64,000 bases of DNA from assembly GCA_044238605.1 (NCBI GenBank), contig JBIICY010000003.1, positions 1 to 64,000 on the forward strand, in the 5' to 3' direction. The notes below the pieces were generated by a model, which was not told where the DNA came from, made no database searches, and saw only the letters and a program-made list of their open reading frames with translations. This document shows positions 7,929-16,535 of the stretch, one piece after another. Origin of the DNA: UBA10438 sp044238605. Its GTDB lineage: Bacteria > Bacteroidota > Ignavibacteria > Kapaibacteriales > Kapaibacteriaceae. The position numbers and the translations under genes were made by a program. The number at the start of each line of letters is the position of its first letter. The stretch's first letter is position 1.

Positions 7929-9293
7929 CTAGCAGTGTGCGATACCGTCGTTTGAAACAGATTCTGTGTAAACTTCCTCAACTAGAGTTAGCATCGCTTC
8001 GGCCCGGTTCTTTCGGGTGAAGGTCGATAAATACTTCGCGTTCGGCTGCTGCATTCTTTTGGTGGTGTTGGCGGTGACAACAGCCAGCTCATGTTTGATT
8101 GCTGCAACGTCCGTCGAAAAATGTTTCCCAGTATTACTAGCGTCTAGCATTCGTGCCACTGAATCGTCGGCCTCCGTCCCGATGGCCCAGATCTCGGTGC
8201 CCGCAAACACATATTCAAAGATCTTTCCGCTGAGTAGCCCCTTGTGCTCCGTTGACTGATACTCTAGAAACAAGAGGATATGTGCATCCCGCTGAATGCG
8301 GAGGCATTCGCTTCGAGTTTTAAAGCCTAGTTGTCGCACATACTTCTCTACGTTGAACTGCCGTGCAATGCCGGCAACGACCTCTGAAACTGGCCCAACG
8401 GTGACAATCTCCAATGGTAGGTTGGCCGATGGTGTTGACTGTTTTGCTTGGAGTTCTTGTTCGAGCATTGAAATTGCTTGAAACAATGCTGAAGGATCGC
8501 GGACACCGGCTTGGATCCAGCCTGTATACACAATGCGCACAATGCCGTCATCAGGGAAACATGGTTCAGGTGCCAGAAGGTCAAGGTCGGCTTCTTCAAA
8601 ACCATTTTCAATAGTTCTGACACAAAGCCCTGGGTTGCGTTGACGCAGGCAATCTGCAAGCGGTTCGCTGATTGTAGATGCTGCATCAGCAGAACGCAGG
8701 ACCCTTCGTTCCAACCAGCGTTCGTAGATCGTAAATGGCCACATCCCATTATAGACATGATGATCTGTCCATAGATCTCGATAGTCTGCGACCCACGATT
8801 TTGCCCGCCCCGTTCGCTTAAGATCATAAGCCAGCAAGTGAGTTGCGTATGGCCCATTGGTACTAACAACCACGTCCCACGATTGATGCTTCACCAGCTG
8901 GCGATATGCAAGCTTCCTCCACATGAAGAATACGTCTGGAAATCGCTGTGCGAAAAGTACCCCATAGCGCTGCTGAAGCTGAGACAATGTACGTGTGGCG
9001 ATCTTCACGACGCCGTTAACACAACGACGCACAACGGTTGCGGGCTCCTGACGTTGATTAAAATTGTTTCTCCGGCGATACGACCTCTCAAGAAAAGAGG
9101 GAAGCCACGGAACCTGTATCAGTTGAAATCCATGTATATCGCATTCTAAATCGTCGAATGCAGGTCCATACTTGGCGCAAACGACAGTTACATCATGTCC
9201 GGCCATGCTCCAGTATCTAGCCCACGAATATGGCCTGTGCGAGGCCATGGAGTTCTTGGGTGGGAAGAAAGCAGATATGATGAGGATGCGCAT
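7929..9293 (-). CDS. Glycosyltransferase family 4-like protein
   Basis: This 454-residue GT-B glycosyltransferase begins at ATG 9293 with MRILIISAFFPPKNSMASHR, a typical N-terminal Rossmann and nucleotide-sugar glycosyltransferase start. The C-terminal half carries LLFLEYQSTEHKGLLSGKIF followed by EYVFAGTEI, matching the GT4 acceptor/donor loop where a Glu contacts the donor sugar. It sits between the wbp genes and a methyltransferase in one minus-strand run, so it probably adds a sugar to the surface glycan. Donor and acceptor cannot be deduced. Confidence 0.82.
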   Translation of the reverse strand: MRILIISAFFPPKNSMASHRPYSWARYWSMAGHDVTVVCAKYGPAFDDLECDIHGFQLIQVPWLPSFLERSYRRRNNFNQRQEPATVVRRCVNGVVKIATRTLSQLQQRYGVLFAQRFPDVFFMWRKLAYRQLVKHQSWDVVVSTNGPYATHLLAYDLKRTGRAKSWVADYRDLWTDHHVYNGMWPFTIYERWLERRVLRSADAASTISEPLADCLRQRNPGLCVRTIENGFEEADLDLLAPEPCFPDDGIVRIVYTGWIQAGVRDPSALFQAISMLEQELQAKQSTPSANLPLEIVTVGPVSEVVAGIARQFNVEKYVRQLGFKTRSECLRIQRDAHILLFLEYQSTEHKGLLSGKIFEYVFAGTEIWAIGTEADDSVARMLDASNTGKHFSTDVAAIKHELAVVTANTTKRMQQPNAKYLSTFTRKNRAEAMLTLVEEVYTESVSNDGIAHC

Positions 9294-9336
9294 TAGAATG
9301 TTTATGAATCCAAATGAATATATCGACGTACGAGAA

Positions 9337-10035
9337 CTACCTACGCGCAATTGTCCAAAATCCAACTTGCAAAAACATAGGCAGAAGGCGCCACGGAATA
9401 ACATGAAAGATCATACGTAGTGGCTTGGGCAGAAGTGCCAGCTTGTAACCTGTGATTGGTGCCAGCTTCACAAACTCGACAGATGTAAAACCGGCCGAAA
9501 GAAGCTTGCGTCTTAAGCTTGATGCTGTTTGGAGCGAAGGGTGATACACCTTCCACCCAAAACCTCTACTTTGAATTGTTTCCCATACTGCGTTGGTGAC
9601 AACATTAGGTGTTTGGAAAAGATAGACACCGTCAGGTTTCAGCACTCGAGCTACTTCTGCTAAATGCTTGTCGATTTCAGGTATATGCTCGACTAAGTCG
9701 AATGAAATGCACCGGTCAAACTGGTTAGACTCAAACTCTAATTTGCATGCATCCATGGTGCACAGGTTCAAATTTGGATACTTCAACTTTCCATACGATA
9801 CGGATACTTCTGAAAGATCTGTACAAGTTAGGTTGGTAAAACCTCTGGTGAGGAGTGCATTAGACAGTTTGCCAATTCCTCCCCCGATTTCAAGGGTGCT
9901 CAACCCTGGCAACATAAGACCGCTGAACTCAAGGAATTGCAACGCCTGTTCATAATCACCTGCATCTTCGGATCCAGAATCAAATCTGTGCTGCCATCCA
10001 CGGTTATACATATCCCGCAATTCATTGTTTGTCAT
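9337..10035 (-). CDS. Class I SAM-dependent methyltransferase
   Basis: This 232-residue protein has motif I as LEIGGGIGKLS (about 48-58), an acidic residue after strand 2 (CTDLSE) and a motif IV-like segment FDRCISFDLVEHIPE. These match Methyltransf_11/23-type enzymes. The C-terminus is hydrophobic with basic residues (PKPLRMIFHVIPWRLLP) and may touch the membrane. It lies 43 bp upstream of the GT4 gene and probably methylates the glycan or its lipid carrier, though small-molecule targets are possible. Confidence 0.78.
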   Translation of the reverse strand: MTNNELRDMYNRGWQHRFDSGSEDAGDYEQALQFLEFSGLMLPGLSTLEIGGGIGKLSNALLTRGFTNLTCTDLSEVSVSYGKLKYPNLNLCTMDACKLEFESNQFDRCISFDLVEHIPEIDKHLAEVARVLKPDGVYLFQTPNVVTNAVWETIQSRGFGWKVYHPSLQTASSLRRKLLSAGFTSVEFVKLAPITGYKLALLPKPLRMIFHVIPWRLLPMFLQVGFWTIARR

Positions 10036-10132
10036 AACTAACTACCCAGTATTCTTCAAAAAACAGATAGTAGACTGATTTGTATGGTGCTAGCTGGTTG
10101 TCCATGTGAACACGTGCTGATGCTTGATGCCT

Positions 10133-12499
10133 CTATACGCCCAGTAGCTTGACAACTATTGAGTGCCTGCCATTTTTAAGCGTTACACCCACAAACCCCA
10201 GGTTTGCAACAAAGGTCTTAGCTGGCTTGCCGTCAACAGTAACGGTGAGGTTCTCGTCGTAGGGGATTTGGATTACAACAATGCCGTCTCGTTTGAGATC
10301 GATAGTGGCATCAAGGCCGTTCTTTGTGGCCTTGGTTGAGACCTGCATCAAAGAGGTACGTTCCGATGCAGCAAGGGCGAAGTCTGCGGAGCGGACGTTG
10401 CGGACGGTGTCCGTGCTGAGGTTGTAGTGCGTAGCAGAGCCAACGTTGGCGATATCTGCGCTGCCGAGAACTGCAGCCTTAAAGAGCATGTAGTCTGGGC
10501 GTCCGTTCTGCTGCGTTGCAAACTCGTCTTCCGTGATGTAGCTGTCATAGGCTATAAGCAGTGGTAAGGCGGTCTTGGCTTCGTGGATGTAGATGTTGTC
10601 TATCTGTTTCACTGCCGGAAAGAGCTGCTCGTCAAAGCCCATTGTACGGTCGTTCACGAGGAAGTACTTTACTCCTAACATTGAAGCAAGGTATGGACGT
10701 GTGATGACTTTGTACACCCACTTTGCGTCACTCGGATTCTTGGCATCCCGACATCCAAGTTTCTCCATAAAGCGCAGATAGTACTTGTTATGGAATGATG
10801 AATACCCAACAATGCCGTTAAAACCCTGCACCATGGCGTCGTTCAAACTGGTGTGCATTGTGGGGCCGCTCGGGGTGAACTTGGCAATCCGGTAGAGGTC
10901 AGCTGTGTTCTGACTCTTGATCCAGTTGATTGCCTTGAGCGACGAGCCCCCATATAGCATGCCTTGATCGATCTCTCGCGTTGTGAGCAGATCGCGCTTG
11001 TTGATTGTTGTATAGGCGTTGTACGACAGGTCGATTGATGTAAGCACGACCAGCCCAAGAAGTAGATCCTTGCGCCGCGTAACGGCATAGGCAGTTGCAA
11101 CGCCGCCTAGGCCAAGTAGTAAAAGGATGAGCGATGTCTTCTGACTTGGATCGATGAGCGTTGCTGGTTTGGCAAGTGCAAACGGAAGAACAATTGCCAC
11201 TAACGTTGCTACAGGGGCAAGCCATGTGTGGGTTTTGCCCGGGGCAGTAACAAAGGTGTTGAGTCCGCGCATGGCAAGGATAAGCAGTACGGCTCCAATG
11301 AGCATGGTGTACTCTCGGAAATAGTCCAGTTTGAAACCCCAAAACGCAAAGCGGAACCACGGAAAGATGAGAAGCATCACAACAGCGCCGAGAAGCACGC
11401 CATAGGCAATGCGCATGCGTTTATCCTGTCCAACAAAAAAGAAGGGAAGGAACAACAACATGGCTAGGCCGTAGTAGAGCAATGGCGCTTCGAGGTAATT
11501 CATCATACCACGAAACCCGTTGCCAGTTCCCATGAGGTTGTTGGAATAGGCACGCAGGAGGATATTGGAATACTCGGCCCGTGGGGCGGTATCAAACATC
11601 GACACAGTCATGTCTGTGCCATAGGCACTGGCAGTGGAGGCCGACTTAATACTCTCGGCACGACCACTCGTAGTGGCCATTGCAAATGTTGAGCTAAAGA
11701 CTTGATATGAGGCGGCAAGACTAACGAGCAGCAAGCCAAGGCGAAGCGCTAAGGCTGTTGCCATGTCGCGGCCATGCCTTTCTGTAATTGTGCGAATGAC
11801 GAAATAGACGATGAGTGCTGCCCCGAGATAAATCAGCAGATAACCTGTTACAACTCCGACATAGTACAGTGAGGCTGGGAACACGATGAAGTAGAATACC
11901 CTCTTTGAAATAGCATACTCAGCAGCCCAGAGTGTAAGGACGATTGCCAAAGCCTCCGTTGAGTGCACATACCAGCCCGAGGCACCTAGTGAGATAAATC
12001 CCGCAAAACTGAGGCAGAGTGCTCCAACTGTTGACGTGATGTTGGTGAATTGCTGATATCGAAAGAAGAAGTAGCCCAGTGGTGCTGTTATAAGTGCTTT
12101 GAGAATTTCCGTGGTAGCGATGTTAGACGCAATGTTCGCAGTACCTCCGGTGGAGATGATCCAGTTAAATGGACTCCAGACGTTGAAGCCTATGCTCTGT
12201 CCCATGGCAGTCTCAAGACTATAGCCAGAGGTGGCACGGTAGGTCTCCCACAACTTTGTCCACTGCACCCACTGCGCATAGAAGATGTTCACGGAGTCGC
12301 TGCCGATATCTTTATACAGCAGCACCTTGGCCCCAGTGATAAAGTCCCAGTAGATGTACGTGAGCATAAGGGCTGCGATAGACAGCACAACCCATATACC
12401 ATGGTTGCCGAGGGATTCGAAACGCTCGATGATGCTGGTGCTCGCTGGTGCTTCTGATCGCGTGCCTGCGTTTGTCTGCTGCTTGCTCTTTGTACTCAT
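10133..12499 (-). CDS. YfhO-like polytopic membrane protein (GT-C fold candidate)
   Basis: This 788-residue protein has a Ser/Thr-rich cytoplasmic start, about a dozen hydrophobic segments between residues 35 and 490, and a soluble C-terminal domain of about 280 residues. The layout, and an early luminal loop with AMGQSIGFNVWSPFNW, fit the YfhO family. Bacillus YfhO is linked to glycosylation of lipoteichoic acid, and the family resembles GT-C enzymes using polyprenyl-phosphate sugars. A promoter matching TTTG-N19-TAGCTTTG lies just upstream. It may head a run continuing through the methyltransferase, glycosyltransferase and wbpB-D-E. Confidence 0.75.
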   Translation of the reverse strand: MSTKSKQQTNAGTRSEAPASTSIIERFESLGNHGIWVVLSIAALMLTYIYWDFITGAKVLLYKDIGSDSVNIFYAQWVQWTKLWETYRATSGYSLETAMGQSIGFNVWSPFNWIISTGGTANIASNIATTEILKALITAPLGYFFFRYQQFTNITSTVGALCLSFAGFISLGASGWYVHSTEALAIVLTLWAAEYAISKRVFYFIVFPASLYYVGVVTGYLLIYLGAALIVYFVIRTITERHGRDMATALALRLGLLLVSLAASYQVFSSTFAMATTSGRAESIKSASTASAYGTDMTVSMFDTAPRAEYSNILLRAYSNNLMGTGNGFRGMMNYLEAPLLYYGLAMLLFLPFFFVGQDKRMRIAYGVLLGAVVMLLIFPWFRFAFWGFKLDYFREYTMLIGAVLLILAMRGLNTFVTAPGKTHTWLAPVATLVAIVLPFALAKPATLIDPSQKTSLILLLLGLGGVATAYAVTRRKDLLLGLVVLTSIDLSYNAYTTINKRDLLTTREIDQGMLYGGSSLKAINWIKSQNTADLYRIAKFTPSGPTMHTSLNDAMVQGFNGIVGYSSFHNKYYLRFMEKLGCRDAKNPSDAKWVYKVITRPYLASMLGVKYFLVNDRTMGFDEQLFPAVKQIDNIYIHEAKTALPLLIAYDSYITEDEFATQQNGRPDYMLFKAAVLGSADIANVGSATHYNLSTDTVRNVRSADFALAASERTSLMQVSTKATKNGLDATIDLKRDGIVVIQIPYDENLTVTVDGKPAKTFVANLGFVGVTLKNGRHSIVVKLLGV

Positions 12500-12537
12500 G
12501 ATATGTCCCCCATAGATCGTAGGCTACGTGCCCCCTG

Positions 12538-12568
12538 CAAAGCTACCATTCGGTATCTTCGTCGCAAA
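12538..12568 (-). promoter_or_regulatory. Bacteroidota-type promoter for the YfhO-like gene
   Basis: On the minus strand TTTG (12565-12568) is followed by 19 bp and TAGCTTTG (12538-12545). This fits the Bacteroidota primary-sigma consensus of TTTG at -33 and TAnnTTTG at -7 with the expected spacing. Transcription would start near 12531 and give about 30 nt of leader before the ATG at 12499. The call rests on pattern match only. Confidence 0.55.
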
Positions 12569-12589
12569 CGAATTCGTATGTGGTGATTC

Positions 12590-14548
12590 ATGGCAAAGCA
12601 GACTAAGAACAGCAGCGCAGGCTTTACGTTGCCGGCATGGGTGGTTGTTGTAACCATCGTTCTTGCAACTCTTCTGGCATATCTGCCGGCATTTGATGCG
12701 CAGAAGGAATTCACGAATTGGGATGATAATCTTTATGTGACGGATCAGCCAATGGTGACAAAGTTCACGGCAGATTCACTAGGGAAGATGTTTGATCTCT
12801 CAACGGGTGTGGCCTCGAATTACCATCCGTTAACAATGCTGTCGTTGGCATTGAACTATGCGGTAACGGGTAATTCCGCGCGAGGTATCGTTGCGGTAAA
12901 TGTGCTGCTGCATATTCTCAACGCGCTCCTTGTATTCCAGCTGCTGCGCAAGCTTACGTCCGGCAATGTTGTGATAGCAGGCTTAGCTGGACTCTGGTTT
13001 GCGATCCATCCGATGCATGTTGAGTCTGTTGCCTGGGTCTCAGAACGAAAAGATGTACTCTATACGCTGTTTCTGCTGTTGTCATTTCTGGCATACATCT
13101 CCTACGTGACGTCGAAAAAGTACGTGTATCTGGGACTTACGTTTGTCTCCTTCGTTGCCTCCTGCCTTGCAAAGGCAATGGCTGTGCCGTTGCCGATAGC
13201 GTTGCTTCTGTTTGACTATTGGTACGATAGAAAGTTCGACGTGCGCTCGTTACTGGAAAAGGTGCCCTTCCTTGCGGTATCTGTCTGGCTTGGACTTGTT
13301 GCCATTAGCTTTCAGCAGACAGAGGCCATTGCAAAGTTCGAGGTTCTTACCCTTGCCCAGCGCTTTGCCTTTGCAGGATATGGCTTTGTGATGTACTGGG
13401 TTAAAATGATCGTGCCGTTTGATCTTTCTACCTTCTACCCATATCCCACAACAAAGGCATCGGGCAATGTAGCATGGTGGTACTTCGTAATGCCGGTACT
13501 TGCCGTTGCGATGATCGTTGTGCCTGTTCTGCTTCTGCGTGCAAAGCAGCATGCACGCAAGGTTGTTGTGATGTCCATGGGACTGTATGTGCTCTTCATT
13601 GCCTTGGTGCTGCAGTTTGTGTCGGTTGGACAAGTTATCATGGCCGAGCGCTACACCTATGTGCCGTACGTTGGTAGCTTGTTCCTGCTAGCATATGGCG
13701 TGTACGAGCTTTCGATGAAGCGTCCGGCACTTGCTAAAGCTGCTGCTACACTCTACACCATTGCGCTATTGCCGGTGTGTTATACGCAAGTTGGCACATG
13801 GAAGAATTCCGAGACGCTGTGGACCCGGGTCATCGACTTGTATCCGTACGAGTTTACCAATACCGGATCATCGATAACCGTAACCCGCGTAGGTGCGCCT
13901 GTGGCCTATGGCGGGCGTGCTTCGTACTACTACGACAAGAATCAGATCGATAAGGCATTTGCAGATCTGCGCGTGATCGAGATCGTAAAGGCCAAAGGCT
14001 GGAAGTTCTGGCAGGCGCTGGGTGTGATCTACGGCATGAAGAATGAATACGCAAAGTCGCAGGAATGTCTTACTACGGCCTTGAGCGAGCAGCCTGGTAT
14101 GCCAAGCATCTATTACAACCGGGGTATTTCCTATGCCTTTGCTGGCCTGCCCGACCGTGCACGAGAAGACTTCCGGGCGGCGATTGCCAATGGCATTCAG
14201 GGCGATGATCGATATCAGTCTATCAGCGGTCTTGCGCGGGAGTCACTCAAGCTCGGTGATAATGAGACGTGCCTAACCGCAAGTGAGCAGAACATTCGCG
14301 AGTATCCGGACCGTGTAGACGGGTATTTCTTGAAGGGCACAGCACTAGTTAATCTGAAACGTCAGCAAGAAGCGGTGCCGATTCTTGAACGTGCAACAGC
14401 GATAAACCCGAACGATGCAAGCGCATGGTTTAACCTGGCTATCGCCAATAGAGATGTAGGTAACGGCAGTGCCGCACGTGAAGCAGCCAACAAGGCAAAG
14501 GCCCTTGGATTTAGAGCAGCTGATGCACTGCTGCAAAACCTGCGGTAG
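12590..14548 (+). CDS. TMTC-like membrane glycosyltransferase with C-terminal TPR repeats (paralogue 1)
   Basis: This 652-residue protein has about ten transmembrane segments (residues 17-400) and then several tetratricopeptide units to the C-terminus. The first periplasmic loop contains NWDDNLYVTDQP. The later HPMHVESVAWVSERKDVL is a hallmark of bacterial TMTC-type/O-mannosyltransferase-like proteins, where the loop acidic pair is the presumed GT-C catalytic site. It would transfer a lipid-linked sugar to protein or glycan outside the membrane. It converges with paralogue 2 across 21 bp and is divergent from the YfhO-like gene. The substrate is unknown. Confidence 0.75.
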   Translation: MAKQTKNSSAGFTLPAWVVVVTIVLATLLAYLPAFDAQKEFTNWDDNLYVTDQPMVTKFTADSLGKMFDLSTGVASNYHPLTMLSLALNYAVTGNSARGIVAVNVLLHILNALLVFQLLRKLTSGNVVIAGLAGLWFAIHPMHVESVAWVSERKDVLYTLFLLLSFLAYISYVTSKKYVYLGLTFVSFVASCLAKAMAVPLPIALLLFDYWYDRKFDVRSLLEKVPFLAVSVWLGLVAISFQQTEAIAKFEVLTLAQRFAFAGYGFVMYWVKMIVPFDLSTFYPYPTTKASGNVAWWYFVMPVLAVAMIVVPVLLLRAKQHARKVVVMSMGLYVLFIALVLQFVSVGQVIMAERYTYVPYVGSLFLLAYGVYELSMKRPALAKAAATLYTIALLPVCYTQVGTWKNSETLWTRVIDLYPYEFTNTGSSITVTRVGAPVAYGGRASYYYDKNQIDKAFADLRVIEIVKAKGWKFWQALGVIYGMKNEYAKSQECLTTALSEQPGMPSIYYNRGISYAFAGLPDRAREDFRAAIANGIQGDDRYQSISGLARESLKLGDNETCLTASEQNIREYPDRVDGYFLKGTALVNLKRQQEAVPILERATAINPNDASAWFNLAIANRDVGNGSAAREAANKAKALGFRAADALLQNLR

Positions 14549-14569
14549 TAGCGGCGCGTTGCATAAATT

Positions 14570-16513
14570 CTAACGTAGCTGGACGCCCTGCGATGTTCCC
14601 GTGATCTTTGCTGCTGCCATGCGCTGCTGGATCGCGGCAAGGAAGCCCGGTTCTTGAGCCCCGTAGCTGACAGCATTTTGATAATCCGTGAGTGCAGATG
14701 GCAGGTTGTTGAGCATGAACCATGCCTTGGACCTGTTGAGATAGATGTCTCCGTATTGCGGAATGTTCCGCAGTGCCTCTGTGTATACATCTACGCAGTT
14801 CTGAAACTCGCCCCGAGAGAAGTAGAGATTTCCAAGGCTTACGTAGCCCTCTGGAGAGGCGGGGTTAAGCTGTATGGACGCACGGAAATCTCGCACAGCC
14901 GCAGTGATGGAGTCCATCGACCGTAGGATCTTGCCGCGTAGAAAGTAGCCGCGGTTATCCTTTGGTGTGAGCGCGATAAACTGCGAGATATCCTGATACG
15001 CGCGTGGCAGATTGCCCATACTTTGATACACACCAGCGCGGTTGTAATGGGGATCGGGAAAGTCGAGGCCTGTCTCGATTGCTCTGCCGTACCAGTAGAG
15101 GCTGCTGTCCAGCTTATTCAAACGTGACAGTGCAAGACCAATGTTGTTGTACGTGCGATAGATCTCTGTGTAGCGTCCTGGATTATCTACAGCTCTCTTA
15201 AACAGATCGATAGCTACTTCTGTTTTTCCGCTGTCGAGATAATCACCAGCAAGATTATTTAGTACAAGTGCATTGTTTGGGTTTGCCTCGAGCGCGGCTC
15301 TCCATAGAGATTCGTTGTTGAACCACGTCTTAGACTGTCCGCGAGAGAGCACCGCAAACACAAGTGCAACGGCAACCGTGGCAATCTGCACCGCCCGCTG
15401 CTGGTGGCTTAGCCAGTGCTTTATGCCATAGCCGAGAGCAAGAAGAATGCCCACCATGGATAGGTAGCTGTAGCGATCGGCATAGAGGGCGTTACCTACG
15501 GGCAGTACCTGACTCACTGGACCAATCACAACCAAGAACCAGAGTAGTCCGCCAAGCAGGTTTCTGTGCGAACGCACTGCATAGAGTGCCCCAACGAAGG
15601 CCGCTGCAGAGAGTGCTCCGATGATCATGATAGAACCCATCTTCTCGGGTAGGGGATACTCGTAGAAGCAGGCTAGGTTCACGGGGGCAACAAAGCTCAC
15701 GATATACATCAGCACGCCATAGGCTGCGCTGCCTAGTCGCTCAAACAGGGGCAGAACGATCTGTCCGCCCTGCGCGCTTAGCTGTCCACCACGCTGAGCT
15801 GCAATAGCCAGAAATCCGAATGCAACAGACGTTGCAAAGTAGGGGATCTTCGAAAGCAACGTTTGTTTGTCAAACTTCTTCTCGAGCATGTAATCCAGGA
15901 TGAGCAGGATAACAGGGAAGACCACTGCCTGCCCCTTGCTGAGAATTGAAAGCAGGAAGAGTCCGTAGACCACTGCATGGGCCTTGAGCGACGTGTCTCC
16001 GTTCTGCACGTTTCGGATGTAGGTAAGACAGGCCGCTAAGAAAAATCCAACATAGAGCACGTCCTTAAGCTCTGCAGCCCAGACAACAGATTCAACCCGC
16101 AGAGGGTGCAGTGCGAATACTGCGGTAATGAAGACTGCTGCAAGCTGATGCTTAAAAAGACGCCATGCGATAAGTGAGACCAGTACGATGTTGGCAAGGT
16201 GCAGGATGATGTTCAGAGCATGATAGCCCGTGGGGTCGAGTCCGAACAGCGCATATTCTACAGAGTAGACAAACACCGTGAGCGGGTGATAATTGCCCAC
16301 TACAAAGGTTGTAGGGGTAAAGATCTCGATTGTATTCGCAATCGAGAGGTTGTGCACCAACGGGTTGTTAACGATGTAGGCGTAATCGTCCCAGTTGACA
16401 AAGCTGTTGTTGAGTGCCGGTGAAAACGCGAACACTGCAGCCGCAAGAACACCAACTATTGCCAACAACGGGTATGCTGCTGAACGCGTTGTTTCTGCCT
16501 TCTTCTTACTCAT
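14570..16513 (-). CDS. TMTC-like membrane glycosyltransferase with C-terminal TPR repeats (paralogue 2)
   Basis: This protein has 647 residues from ATG 16513; the longer frame would run into the neighbouring gene. It keeps the NWDDYAYIVNNPLVHN first loop and HPLRVESVVWAAELKDVL. About ten membrane segments are followed by TPR units (residues about 400-620), with alternating short helices and repeated Y-x-R-G or Y-N-x-x patterns. It is the last gene of the run aldo/keto reductase-rpe-TMTC3-TMTC2. The predicted role is transfer of a lipid-linked sugar at the outer face of the membrane. Confidence 0.75.
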   Translation of the reverse strand: MSKKKAETTRSAAYPLLAIVGVLAAAVFAFSPALNNSFVNWDDYAYIVNNPLVHNLSIANTIEIFTPTTFVVGNYHPLTVFVYSVEYALFGLDPTGYHALNIILHLANIVLVSLIAWRLFKHQLAAVFITAVFALHPLRVESVVWAAELKDVLYVGFFLAACLTYIRNVQNGDTSLKAHAVVYGLFLLSILSKGQAVVFPVILLILDYMLEKKFDKQTLLSKIPYFATSVAFGFLAIAAQRGGQLSAQGGQIVLPLFERLGSAAYGVLMYIVSFVAPVNLACFYEYPLPEKMGSIMIIGALSAAAFVGALYAVRSHRNLLGGLLWFLVVIGPVSQVLPVGNALYADRYSYLSMVGILLALGYGIKHWLSHQQRAVQIATVAVALVFAVLSRGQSKTWFNNESLWRAALEANPNNALVLNNLAGDYLDSGKTEVAIDLFKRAVDNPGRYTEIYRTYNNIGLALSRLNKLDSSLYWYGRAIETGLDFPDPHYNRAGVYQSMGNLPRAYQDISQFIALTPKDNRGYFLRGKILRSMDSITAAVRDFRASIQLNPASPEGYVSLGNLYFSRGEFQNCVDVYTEALRNIPQYGDIYLNRSKAWFMLNNLPSALTDYQNAVSYGAQEPGFLAAIQQRMAAAKITGTSQGVQLR

Positions 16514-16535
16514 TGATTGTGCCCCAAAACGATGA

